64,000 bases of DNA. Origin: Bacteroidota bacterium. Its GTDB lineage: Bacteria; Bacteroidota; Bacteroidia; Bacteroidales; Tannerellaceae. The notes under the pieces are model-generated. The model was not told the DNA's origin. It worked only from the letters and a program-made list of their open reading frames with translations, and searched no databases. Position 1 is the stretch's first letter. Every line of letters starts with the position of its first letter. The DNA is taken from contig JAEYVY010000007.1 in NCBI GenBank assembly GCA_023429375.1, positions 372,001-436,000 on the forward strand, in the 5' to 3' direction. The translations under genes and the position numbers were made by a program. Shown here piece after piece: positions 54,529 to 62,398 of the stretch.

Positions 54529-55932
54529 ATGAGAGGTTTTTTAGACAAGGATTTTCTGCTTTATTCTGATACGGCATCTATGTTATATCATGAACATGCT
54601 GCCCAGTTACCGATTATAGACTACCACTGTCACCTTGTACCCAAGATGATTGCGGAGAACTATCAATTTGCCGATCTGACAGAAATTTGGCTTGGCGGTG
54701 ACCATTATAAATGGAGAGCCATGCGTGCCAATGGCGTTGCAGAAGAATATATTACGGGAGATAAGCCGGCCTACCAGAAGTTTGAAAAATGGGCAGAGAC
54801 CATGCCCTATACCATGCGTAATCCGCTTTACCATTGGACTCATCTGGAGTTGAGTCGGATATTTGGAATCGATAAAATATTGAATCCATCTACTGCCCGT
54901 GAGATATATGAAGAATGCACGGCCAAATTGCAGACTCCGGAATTTCGTTCACGTGCAATCATGGAACGGATGAATGTGGAATTGGTTTGTACCACCGACG
55001 ATCCGGCCGATTCATTGGAATATCACATAGCCATTCGTGAAAGCAGATTCAAGGTTAAGGTGCTGCCAACTTGGAGGCCGGACAAAGCGATGACTATCGA
55101 TAATGCAGAGACCTATAATGCCTACCTCTCACTCTTGGAGAAAGCAGCCGACATGACCATTTCGACGTATGCCGATTTGTTGGCCGCCCTGGAAAAGAGA
55201 CACCAATTTTTCGAAGCGCAAGGATGTACGCTTTCCGATCATGGATTGACCACATTCTGTGCAGAGCCCTATACTGAAGCAGAGATTCGTGCTATTTTTG
55301 AAAAGGTACGTTCCGGAAAGAATCCTACGGCTGAGGAAGACCGTAAATTCCGTTCGGCCATGTTGTACGAACTGGCTGTGATGGATGCCAAAACCGGTTG
55401 GGTGCAGCAGTTCCATGTAGGAGCAATCCGCAATAACAATACCAAGATGTTTCGTCAGTTAGGACCGGATACCGGGTTTGATGCTATTGGAGACTATGAA
55501 GTTGCTTCGGCAATGAACAAACTGTTCGACCGTCTGAACACAGCAGGATTCCTTGCCAAAACTATCATTTATAACCTTAATCCGCGTGATAATGAGTTGA
55601 TGGTTACCAACGCTTATAACTTCAACGATGGCTCTGTTGCCGGTAAGATGCAATATGGCTCGGGTTGGTGGTTCTTAGATCAGTTGGATGGTATGGAGAA
55701 ACAAATTAATGCCTTGTCTACTTTAGGCTTGTTAAGCCGTTTTGTAGGTATGCTCACCGATTCAAGAAGCTTCTTGTCGTATCCCAGACACGAATATTTC
55801 CGCAGGCTTTTATGTAATATCCTTGGTCGCGATGTGGAAAATGGCGAATTGCCTTCGTCCGAACTCCCATTTATCAAGCAGATGGTAGAAGATATCAGTT
55901 ATTATAATGCCAAGAAGTATTTTGGATGGTAA
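54529..55932 (+). CDS. uxaC: glucuronate isomerase
   Basis: A 467-residue enzyme that converts glucuronate to fructuronate and galacturonate to tagaturonate, the first step of hexuronate catabolism. The metal-binding YHCHLVPKMIAENY stands near residue 30, and VVELVCTTDDPADSLEYH-type residues (about 145-165) and HVGAIRNNNTKMFRQLGPDTGFD near 290 match the family. It is the last gene of the kdgK operon, closed by the terminator at 55954. The uronate reductase and dehydratase genes are not in this window. Confidence 0.94.
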   Translation: MRGFLDKDFLLYSDTASMLYHEHAAQLPIIDYHCHLVPKMIAENYQFADLTEIWLGGDHYKWRAMRANGVAEEYITGDKPAYQKFEKWAETMPYTMRNPLYHWTHLELSRIFGIDKILNPSTAREIYEECTAKLQTPEFRSRAIMERMNVELVCTTDDPADSLEYHIAIRESRFKVKVLPTWRPDKAMTIDNAETYNAYLSLLEKAADMTISTYADLLAALEKRHQFFEAQGCTLSDHGLTTFCAEPYTEAEIRAIFEKVRSGKNPTAEEDRKFRSAMLYELAVMDAKTGWVQQFHVGAIRNNNTKMFRQLGPDTGFDAIGDYEVASAMNKLFDRLNTAGFLAKTIIYNLNPRDNELMVTNAYNFNDGSVAGKMQYGSGWWFLDQLDGMEKQINALSTLGLLSRFVGMLTDSRSFLSYPRHEYFRRLLCNILGRDVENGELPSSELPFIKQMVEDISYYNAKKYFGW

Positions 55933-55953
55933 CCTAATAAACTAAGAAATAAT

Positions 55954-56007
55954 AAATCCCGAAGCTCTAGCAAGTGTACCACACACTAAAGTCTTCGGGA
56001 TTTTTTT
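55954..56007. terminator. terminator after uxaC
   Basis: AAATCCCGAAG (55954-55964) pairs with CTTCGGGATTT (55993-56003), followed by T to 56007. Symmetric A and T tracts suit both strands, so it may also end the convergent porW transcript. Confidence 0.85.
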
Positions 56008-56027
56008 ATGTTATGACTAGTCAGTTA

Positions 56028-59000
56028 CTATCTTCTTCTGGCCGCCGCTTCTTTGGCTTTGCGGGCTTCCCTTTGTGCTTTCTCCTTTTCTTTGAGCTTC
56101 TGTTTATAAGCACGTTCTTTTTCTTTACGCTCTTTCTCCTTCAGTTTTTGGCGTTCTTTGTATGCACGCTCTTTTTCTTTACGGAGTTGTTCTTGTGCTT
56201 TCAGTTTAGCTTTACGTTCTGCCTCACGTTGTTTGAGTTGAGCTTTTCTATCCAACTTTTGTTGCTTTTCCTTTTCGGTCTTTGCTTTTAGAATAGCAGC
56301 CTCTTCTTCCTTTTGTTTCTTTATCAAATCTTCGCGTTCGCGTGCTTTCTGCTCTTGCAGTTCGCGTTCTGCTTGTTGTTGTTTCTCAAATTCAATACGT
56401 GCGGCTTCTTTACGAGCAGCCTCTTCTTCGGCTTCACGCTTACGAATCTCTTCGATTTCCTTCAAAGTAAGCTCTTTGCTCTCCTGCGTTACATTTACTT
56501 CTTCTACTACCTCTTTGACAGGTTGTTTGGATTCTACAATTTCTGTTGTTTCTTCGGCTTTTTCTGGTTCAATAGTTTTTTCGGCTTCCTGTATTACAGG
56601 GGTTTGCTTGATGATTTCTTCACCCTTTTCAGTAGCTGACTCTTTAACAGCTTCCTCATTTGGTTTCTCAACAGTTTCTTCCACGGAGTCTTCGATTGAT
56701 TCTACAACGATTTCCGGAGGAGTGATTTCGGATTCATCATTGTCGTTTAAACGAATCTGCCAACGATCAATCAATTCAGGAATATATGTACCCAGACTAT
56801 CGGCAAAGAAGGTAACATATTCATCCAACGTCTTACCTCTGAGCAATGTTTCCAAGTTATCATTTGAGATAGGAAGAATAGCGACCTCTTTATTCAACGT
56901 ATTGGCATAACCTTCCGGTTTATAAATCATCTTATAATATTGTGTAGCCTCATCTAAGTTGACAAAATCACTTAGCTGCATCATACTCATCGGGCCATTT
57001 TCTTGCACTGTAATATCCAGTTCTTTTACTAGGAAGTTGGTGAAGTTGTAGGCCGCAACGGCATAAAGCAATTGATTCTTGTTCACCCGTTCAGTTGGGT
57101 AGATGAGCAACATCTTATAAGGTACGTTTGGATTCGCATTAAATACACGGGCCGAATCTGCCGCTGTCAAGCTTCCATCTTCGCCCACTCCGAAGCGCAG
57201 GTTCCACGTCATACCTTTTACACCACCCTGTACCATGGCTCGTCCTCGAAGAACGCCTTTCAACATTTCACCGGCAAGCTCAGTAACGTCAGCATTCGGA
57301 TATTTTTCAATAAGCTCCTTCAGTGCGCTCTTAAATCCTTCCGGATCGCCCTCTTGTACATAGGTCAGCGCATCGAGGAACATAAACTTCGGCATAAGCG
57401 TTGCTAAGGGGTACTTTTCGGCTACCGCTTTGTAGTTGCTGCGCACAACAGATACTTCCTCAGCCAGATAACTGTTATAGGTCGCTTGATAGATGGAATC
57501 CTGTACCCGGTCCATCATGCGGATATTGTATTCGTAGTTCGGATCGGCAATTGCAATAGCATAACTGCTTTCTGGGAAACTGCTGATTAGCTTGTTCTTG
57601 TAGCGATTAGCCAACTCCGTATCCTCTAAACGTAAAGCCATCAGATAAATCTGATAATAGCTTTCAAGCAGGTTTTCATGATTTGGGAAACGTCTCTCCA
57701 GTGTTTCAAAGGCCTCGATAGAAAGACGCAAGTCTTCCAGCTTGTCTTTATAAATCAAAGCTATATGATAGAGTCCGTCACTTATAATCAGGTTTGATGC
57801 TTCGATATCTTCCGGCGAGAATGGAATCTGTTGCAAGTAGAACTCACGCGTTTTAGGATTGTCGGTCAGATCCTCAGGGAGGTTTTCTGTCAAATTCGCT
57901 TCCCCAGGCTGCCCTCCCTCTCCTGGAGAAGTAGCCGTATCAGCCGGTTCATCTGTCGTTTCCAAGAAGGTAGACATTTCCTTCTTTCTTCTTCGCCAGT
58001 TATCTTCCAGTGGACGGCGGCCCCATTGGCGTTGGAATTTCGTTTTACCTTGAGCAACCAACTGTGAGCTGTAGAAATAGAACGTACTTCCGTCAGCACT
58101 AATCATAGCCGGTACATTCAAATCCGTTCCCGGGCGGTCTATCCCGGTGCCTCTTGCTTCCGCTTCGGCCAGATAGGCTTCTTTTTCTGCCAACTCCTTG
58201 GCTTCCTTTTCTTCTTTCTCTACCTGAGCAATGATGGCATCGATTACGGCAAGACGTTCCTGTTCAGGCATTTTAGCAAGAGTCTGCAAACTATCTTGAA
58301 GATGAACCGCTTCTACGTGTATCACCAGTTCGTCTAATACTTCAGACAGTTTAGCTATACGTTTATAGTCTTTGTACTCTTTTTGCAATGAAGACAACGC
58401 CCCACTGAAGCAAGGTTGAGCTTTTATGTATTCGGCCTGTGTAAAGTAAATATCTCCAAGCCGTATCTGACACATGGCTTTATCTATCCCGTTTTGCGTG
58501 CTTAGCTCTATTCCCTTACTGTAGTTGACGATGGCGTTGGTCGTGTCTTCGCGACTCATATAGATATTTCCGATGGCATAGTACACCTGGTCAAGGAAAT
58601 CTTTGTTCTTATCGCTACGAGCCATCCTCTCCAGTTTTTTGACCATCGACATGTAGTTGGTGCCGGAGAAGACTTCCGTTTGTCTGATGCGGGCGGCAAA
58701 TTCCAGTACATAAGGAGGGTTGGATTTAATCACATCACCAAAAGCTTTGTACGCCAGTGAGTTTAACTCCAGCGTAGCGTAGAGTTGTCCCAACAAATAG
58801 CGCATTCTTGCTTTTTGCTTACCGTTTTTTTCTGCCTTTATGGCTGTTTGCAGGTAAGGGATGGCATCTTCAAACTGTTTATTCTTAATCAGATAGTCGG
58901 CGTTTACCGTAGCATACAGATTCAATTTCTTCGGGTGGATGCCATTTGTATTTAGCTTGCGCAGGATATCTTCCGATTCGTAAAACCAGTTCATCTCCGC

Positions 59001-59543
59001 ATAGCAGCGGGCTTGCCAAAGCTTGGCTTCGGAAACCATTTCTTCATCTGTGGCATAATGTCTGGCTATATATGAGAATGTAGCTGAGGCTTGCAGGAAA
59101 TCTGCATTATGAAACTGAGCCTGGCCTAATAATAGCCAGCATTGCTTAAGGAAGGGGTTGTATTCCTCTTGTTCTTGTAAGGCAACTTGCTTTGGATCGT
59201 TTCTCCATCCGGACTTTTTGGGTGGCTTGGTTTTGATAGAGTGAAGCTTGATCGCCTTGTTGCTCTTTTCGATGGCTCTATCGAAAGGTCCACCTGTCTC
59301 TGCTTTGTCTTTAGGCTGAGAGCTGATGGGAAACATGTAAATCATGTCCGAATAATTCTCCTTATAGCCATTTTGCATGGCTTCCAGAGCCTCGTCGAAC
59401 GAGGTTTTTCCGTTGTAATAAATATTATAACGGGAGTTTAGCGCATGATAAAAACGGCTTGCTCTCGTGTTTTTTTTCGTGCTGCACGACACAAGCAAAC
59501 CAATCAAGCATAATGAAGCGATATAGTAGAATCCTTTTTTCAC
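56028..59543 (-). CDS. porW: PorW/SprE-like TPR lipoprotein with charged C-terminal tail
   Basis: A 1171-residue predicted lipoprotein with lipobox VSCS (Cys20). The region after it (RASRFYHALNSRYNIYYNGKTSFDEAL) matches SprE/PorW. Several TPR units run through residues 120-400, and more near 560-720. PorW/SprE belongs to the type IX secretion and gliding machinery, though homologues persist in Bacteroides without a complete T9SS. The last ~190 residues are almost wholly Lys, Arg, Glu and Ala and look like an alpha-helical, highly charged tail. It follows the metal permease by 46 bp on the same strand. Confidence 0.75.
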   Translation of the reverse strand: MKKGFYYIASLCLIGLLVSCSTKKNTRASRFYHALNSRYNIYYNGKTSFDEALEAMQNGYKENYSDMIYMFPISSQPKDKAETGGPFDRAIEKSNKAIKLHSIKTKPPKKSGWRNDPKQVALQEQEEYNPFLKQCWLLLGQAQFHNADFLQASATFSYIARHYATDEEMVSEAKLWQARCYAEMNWFYESEDILRKLNTNGIHPKKLNLYATVNADYLIKNKQFEDAIPYLQTAIKAEKNGKQKARMRYLLGQLYATLELNSLAYKAFGDVIKSNPPYVLEFAARIRQTEVFSGTNYMSMVKKLERMARSDKNKDFLDQVYYAIGNIYMSREDTTNAIVNYSKGIELSTQNGIDKAMCQIRLGDIYFTQAEYIKAQPCFSGALSSLQKEYKDYKRIAKLSEVLDELVIHVEAVHLQDSLQTLAKMPEQERLAVIDAIIAQVEKEEKEAKELAEKEAYLAEAEARGTGIDRPGTDLNVPAMISADGSTFYFYSSQLVAQGKTKFQRQWGRRPLEDNWRRRKKEMSTFLETTDEPADTATSPGEGGQPGEANLTENLPEDLTDNPKTREFYLQQIPFSPEDIEASNLIISDGLYHIALIYKDKLEDLRLSIEAFETLERRFPNHENLLESYYQIYLMALRLEDTELANRYKNKLISSFPESSYAIAIADPNYEYNIRMMDRVQDSIYQATYNSYLAEEVSVVRSNYKAVAEKYPLATLMPKFMFLDALTYVQEGDPEGFKSALKELIEKYPNADVTELAGEMLKGVLRGRAMVQGGVKGMTWNLRFGVGEDGSLTAADSARVFNANPNVPYKMLLIYPTERVNKNQLLYAVAAYNFTNFLVKELDITVQENGPMSMMQLSDFVNLDEATQYYKMIYKPEGYANTLNKEVAILPISNDNLETLLRGKTLDEYVTFFADSLGTYIPELIDRWQIRLNDNDESEITPPEIVVESIEDSVEETVEKPNEEAVKESATEKGEEIIKQTPVIQEAEKTIEPEKAEETTEIVESKQPVKEVVEEVNVTQESKELTLKEIEEIRKREAEEEAARKEAARIEFEKQQQAERELQEQKAREREDLIKKQKEEEAAILKAKTEKEKQQKLDRKAQLKQREAERKAKLKAQEQLRKEKERAYKERQKLKEKERKEKERAYKQKLKEKEKAQREARKAKEAAARRR

Positions 59544-59589
59544 CCTATTGCTGACAATTCATCATTATATAAACTGAAAACAACCGGTT

Positions 59590-60399
59590 TTATTGTCTGT
59601 GCGTAAGCGTTAGTATAGCTTTTACGACGAAAAAGAGGATAGTCAGAACAAGTATGATAAATGCTCCTGAAGGAATATTGATATAATAGGAGAGGAACAG
59701 TCCTGTTACACAAGCAACAAATCCCACAATAACACTCCCGTACATGATTTTCTTGAAGTCGGATGTGAACTGGTTAACTACCATTTGTGGAAGTGTTAAG
59801 AGGCTCATCAACAGCATGATTCCGACAAGACGGATAGAGAGTACGATCGTTACGGCAATGAAAAACATCATCAGGTATTCGATGAGTTTGACCGGAAGTC
59901 CTTGCGTCTTCGCAAAACTACTGTCAAACGCCACATAGATAATCTCACGTAAGAATAAAGAGACAAGTACTAATAATACGATAGCCAGCATGGCAATCCA
60001 CAGGATGTCTGTAGACGAGATGGTCAAAATATTCCCAAACAGGTAGGCCGACAGGTTCGGACTGTAACCCGGTGTTAGAAAAATAAACAGCACACCCAGT
60101 GCCATACCGAACGACCAAACTACTGCGATGGCCGAGTCTTCACGCACATTTTGCGTTTTGCTTATCCACTCTACGCCCAAAGCAGATAGAACAGAAAATA
60201 AAAGCGCCATCAGTACCGGATTGGTGCCAGCATAAAAACCGAGTCCAAGCCCGCCGAATGAAGCATGAGTGATGCCACCGCTGATAAATACCAGACGGCG
60301 TGCCACGATATAGGTGCCGACAATCCCACAAGCTATAGCTGTAAGCAAACTGCCGAGCAAGGCGTTCTGAAAGAAATCGTATCCTAGTAGTTCAATCAT
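59590..60399 (-). CDS. zinc/manganese-type ABC transporter permease (ZnuB/TroC family)
   Basis: A 269-residue membrane protein with about eight helices. The family pattern GGITHASFGGLGLGFY lies near residue 40, and SFAKTQGLPVKLIEYLMMFFIAVTIVLSIRLVGIMLLMSLLTLPQ near 160-205, the usual coupling loop and helices. It should move zinc or manganese across the inner membrane with an ATPase and binding protein, but neither is adjacent, so it is an orphan permease here. It lies 3 bp after the small Cys-rich membrane protein gene. Confidence 0.9.
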   Translation of the reverse strand: MIELLGYDFFQNALLGSLLTAIACGIVGTYIVARRLVFISGGITHASFGGLGLGFYAGTNPVLMALLFSVLSALGVEWISKTQNVREDSAIAVVWSFGMALGVLFIFLTPGYSPNLSAYLFGNILTISSTDILWIAMLAIVLLVLVSLFLREIIYVAFDSSFAKTQGLPVKLIEYLMMFFIAVTIVLSIRLVGIMLLMSLLTLPQMVVNQFTSDFKKIMYGSVIVGFVACVTGLFLSYYINIPSGAFIILVLTILFFVVKAILTLTHRQ

Positions 60400-60402
60400 T
60401 TA

Positions 60403-60831
60403 TCAAGCATGTATACGGCGTTCGCCGACTATTAAAAAGGCTTCGTCTTTTAGCAATTCCGGAAGATTTATCTGACGCAATTGTAAACTGCGCAACCAGC
60501 CGGCCACATCCACATCGCGAAGAGTGTAAAGAATTTCTCTGAATTCGTTGATCTCCTCCTCGCTATATTGATTTTCTTCCTTTCCTTGAAACCGATCCAG
60601 TTCTTCGTCGTCGTAATATTCGATTTTTTTGCTAACGGCGGCAATTAGACTATCGCGTTCGCACATTTCATGCTGTCCGCAACATTCAGTGTCCACCTCC
60701 ATAGCTTCAGGTATCTCAGAGATTTCTCCACGTTCGAGCATACCTTGTAATTTCTTATGTCGGAAATATCCGGCAATCGCTGCTACTATTCCAAGCAGAA
60801 GTAAGCCTGACAGAATTACGATATACCACAT
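60403..60831 (-). CDS. small membrane-anchored protein with a Cys/His cluster, unknown
   Basis: A 142-residue protein with one N-terminal membrane helix (about residues 2-24), then a charged soluble domain. The notable part is ECCGQHEMCERD near residues 49-60: three Cys and one His in a short stretch, a plausible metal site. The rest is acidic and helical (YYDDEELDRFQGKEENQYSEEEINEFREIL, given by position 73-102). No family is recognised with confidence. Its place 12 bp after aroA and 3 bp before the metal permease suggests a metal-related role. Confidence 0.75.
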   Translation of the reverse strand: MWYIVILSGLLLLGIVAAIAGYFRHKKLQGMLERGEISEIPEAMEVDTECCGQHEMCERDSLIAAVSKKIEYYDDEELDRFQGKEENQYSEEEINEFREILYTLRDVDVAGWLRSLQLRQINLPELLKDEAFLIVGERRIHA

Positions 60832-60843
60832 ATTATATATAGT

Positions 60844-62067
60844 TTAAATAATGTTGAATCCTACTTGTTGTAGATTGTCCCAAAATCGAGGATAGCTTTT
60901 TGAAACGACGCCCGGTTCAGCAATCCGTATGCCACCAGGCAAAACCAATGCTGCAGGAGCAAATGCCATGGCCATACGGTGGTCTTCGTAAGTTGCAATG
61001 ACCGGTTCGCTTTCCGGTTCGCAACGTTCGCCGGTCCATTCCAGCCCATGTCCCTCCGTTTCACGAATAACATATCCTAATTTCCGTGTTTCCTTAATCA
61101 GTGCCGCAATACGATCCGTCTCTTTAATCTTGAGCGATTGCAGTCCCGTAAAACGAAACGGAATGTTTAATAACACCGATGCTACCGTAAATGTTTGCGC
61201 CAGATCGGGTTCATTAACAAAATCATAGATTAATTCCTTACAACGCACGTTGCCTGGGATCAGACGAACACCGGTATCTGTAAATTCGGTTTCCACCCCC
61301 AACTCTCTGAAAAGTTTGGCTCCTGCGGCATCTCCCTGTAGACTGTCACGGAATAGACCCGACAATTCTTGTTCACAACCCGATAATGCTACAATGGTAT
61401 ACCAATAAGAGGCGGCACTCCAGTCTGATTCCACAGCAAAGGGGATAGGCGTATATTCTTGAGGAGCAACATGTATCGTATTGCCCTCCCAGGTTGAAGA
61501 AACGCCGAAACGCTTCATAAGTTCAAGTGTAATAGATATATACGGACGAGAGATGATTTCGCCTTCCAAACGAAGGGTAAGGCCTTTTTCCATTAAAGGA
61601 GCCACCATCAACAAGGCAGAGATATATTGAGAACTGACACCTCCATTCAGCGAAATCTCACCACCTTGAAGTGCACTTCCGAAAATACGTAGGGGAGGAA
61701 AACCTTCTCTCTCGACATATTCAATTCGAGCTCCCAGATTATTCAACGCATCGACAAGCAACTTGATCGGACGGTTTCTCATGCGTTCGGTACCGGTAAT
61801 GGTCCATTCGCCCACAATCTTGGATAGAAAAGCCGTAAGGAATCGCATAGCTGTTCCTGCCGCCTTGATATCGAAATGATTATCGTTAGAATTAAGTGCC
61901 GCAACCATAACCTGTGTATCGTCACAATCCGAAAGATTTTGTATCTCAAAAGGACTATAGCTAAGTGCATTAAGTATAAGTGCCCGGTTGCTAATGCTTT
62001 TGGATGCAGGCAATTGAATCGTTTCTTTATGCAGGCCTGAAGGTACGGTAATCAGGTAATTCGTCAT
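60844..62067 (-). CDS. aroA: 3-phosphoshikimate 1-carboxyvinyltransferase (EPSP synthase)
   Basis: A 407-residue enzyme of the shikimate pathway, joining PEP to shikimate-3-phosphate. The motifs LPASKSISNRALILNALS (near residue 20) and AGTAMRFLTAFLS near residue 90 are present, and the C-terminal ETDRIAALIKETRKLG matches. I chose ATG 62067 because a -7 box overlaps the start of the longer open frame (TTG 62097). The first gene of the run that leads to the Cys-rich protein, the metal permease and porW. The leader carries a 12-bp palindrome. Confidence 0.94.
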   Translation of the reverse strand: MTNYLITVPSGLHKETIQLPASKSISNRALILNALSYSPFEIQNLSDCDDTQVMVAALNSNDNHFDIKAAGTAMRFLTAFLSKIVGEWTITGTERMRNRPIKLLVDALNNLGARIEYVEREGFPPLRIFGSALQGGEISLNGGVSSQYISALLMVAPLMEKGLTLRLEGEIISRPYISITLELMKRFGVSSTWEGNTIHVAPQEYTPIPFAVESDWSAASYWYTIVALSGCEQELSGLFRDSLQGDAAGAKLFRELGVETEFTDTGVRLIPGNVRCKELIYDFVNEPDLAQTFTVASVLLNIPFRFTGLQSLKIKETDRIAALIKETRKLGYVIRETEGHGLEWTGERCEPESEPVIATYEDHRMAMAFAPAALVLPGGIRIAEPGVVSKSYPRFWDNLQQVGFNII

Positions 62068-62102
62068 GTTTACGTAAACTTCTGTTTTAGACTGCAAAAA
62101 TA
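62068..62102 (-). promoter_or_regulatory. aroA promoter and 12-bp leader palindrome
   Basis: Minus-strand TATTTTTG at 62102-62095 is a -7 box; the start would fall near 62087. Directly before the ATG lies the perfect palindrome GTTTACGTAAAC (62068-62079). It is inside the predicted leader, so it may be an operator that blocks elongation, an RNA hairpin that hides the start codon, or a chance match. Confidence 0.6.
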
Positions 62103-62180
62103 CGGATTTTATTCCGTGGCTTATCTATTTCTTTTAAAATGTTTCGGGTTAAAACTTTCCTCACATTGGAATGGTTTTTT

Positions 62181-62328
62181 AATAGGATAGGGATATTTCT
62201 CTTTTTCTATATATATGGTAAAACTGTTCTACATATATAGTAAAGTTTTTCTATATATATAGAAAAAGAAAATCTCCTCGGAGGTTATTAAAAAACTCCT
62301 CAATGGTTTTTAAAAACCTTCCCAATCC
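62181..62328. repeat. intergenic palindromic repeat, copy 3
   Basis: Bounded by a unit AATAGGATAGGGATATTTCT (62181-62200) and an inverted unit at 62305-62328. Inside are a perfect 22-bp palindrome at 62246-62267 (centre CTATATATATAG), two other CTATATATATGG/CTACATATATAG sites near 62207 and 62229, and GGTTTTTAAAAACC at 62305-62318. It fills much of the 301-bp gap between the divergent aroA and dxs genes. Confidence 0.7.
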
Positions 62329-62369
62329 AAATCAGATGCAATAAGGATAATTATGTAACGTTTATTCTG

Positions 62370-62377
62370 TAACTTTG
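62370..62377 (+). promoter_or_regulatory. dxs promoter, -7 box
   Basis: TAACTTTG fits TAnnTTTG. Predicted start about 62385, a leader of about 14 nt before ATG 62399. Confidence 0.5.
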
Positions 62378-62398
62378 TCGAATTAAATTTGTAAGAAC

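Noticed and set aside
56476..56910. Plus-strand Ser/Thr-rich open frame
   Set aside because: It is the reverse of the Glu/Val-rich region of the PorW homologue; low-complexity codons create long antisense frames.
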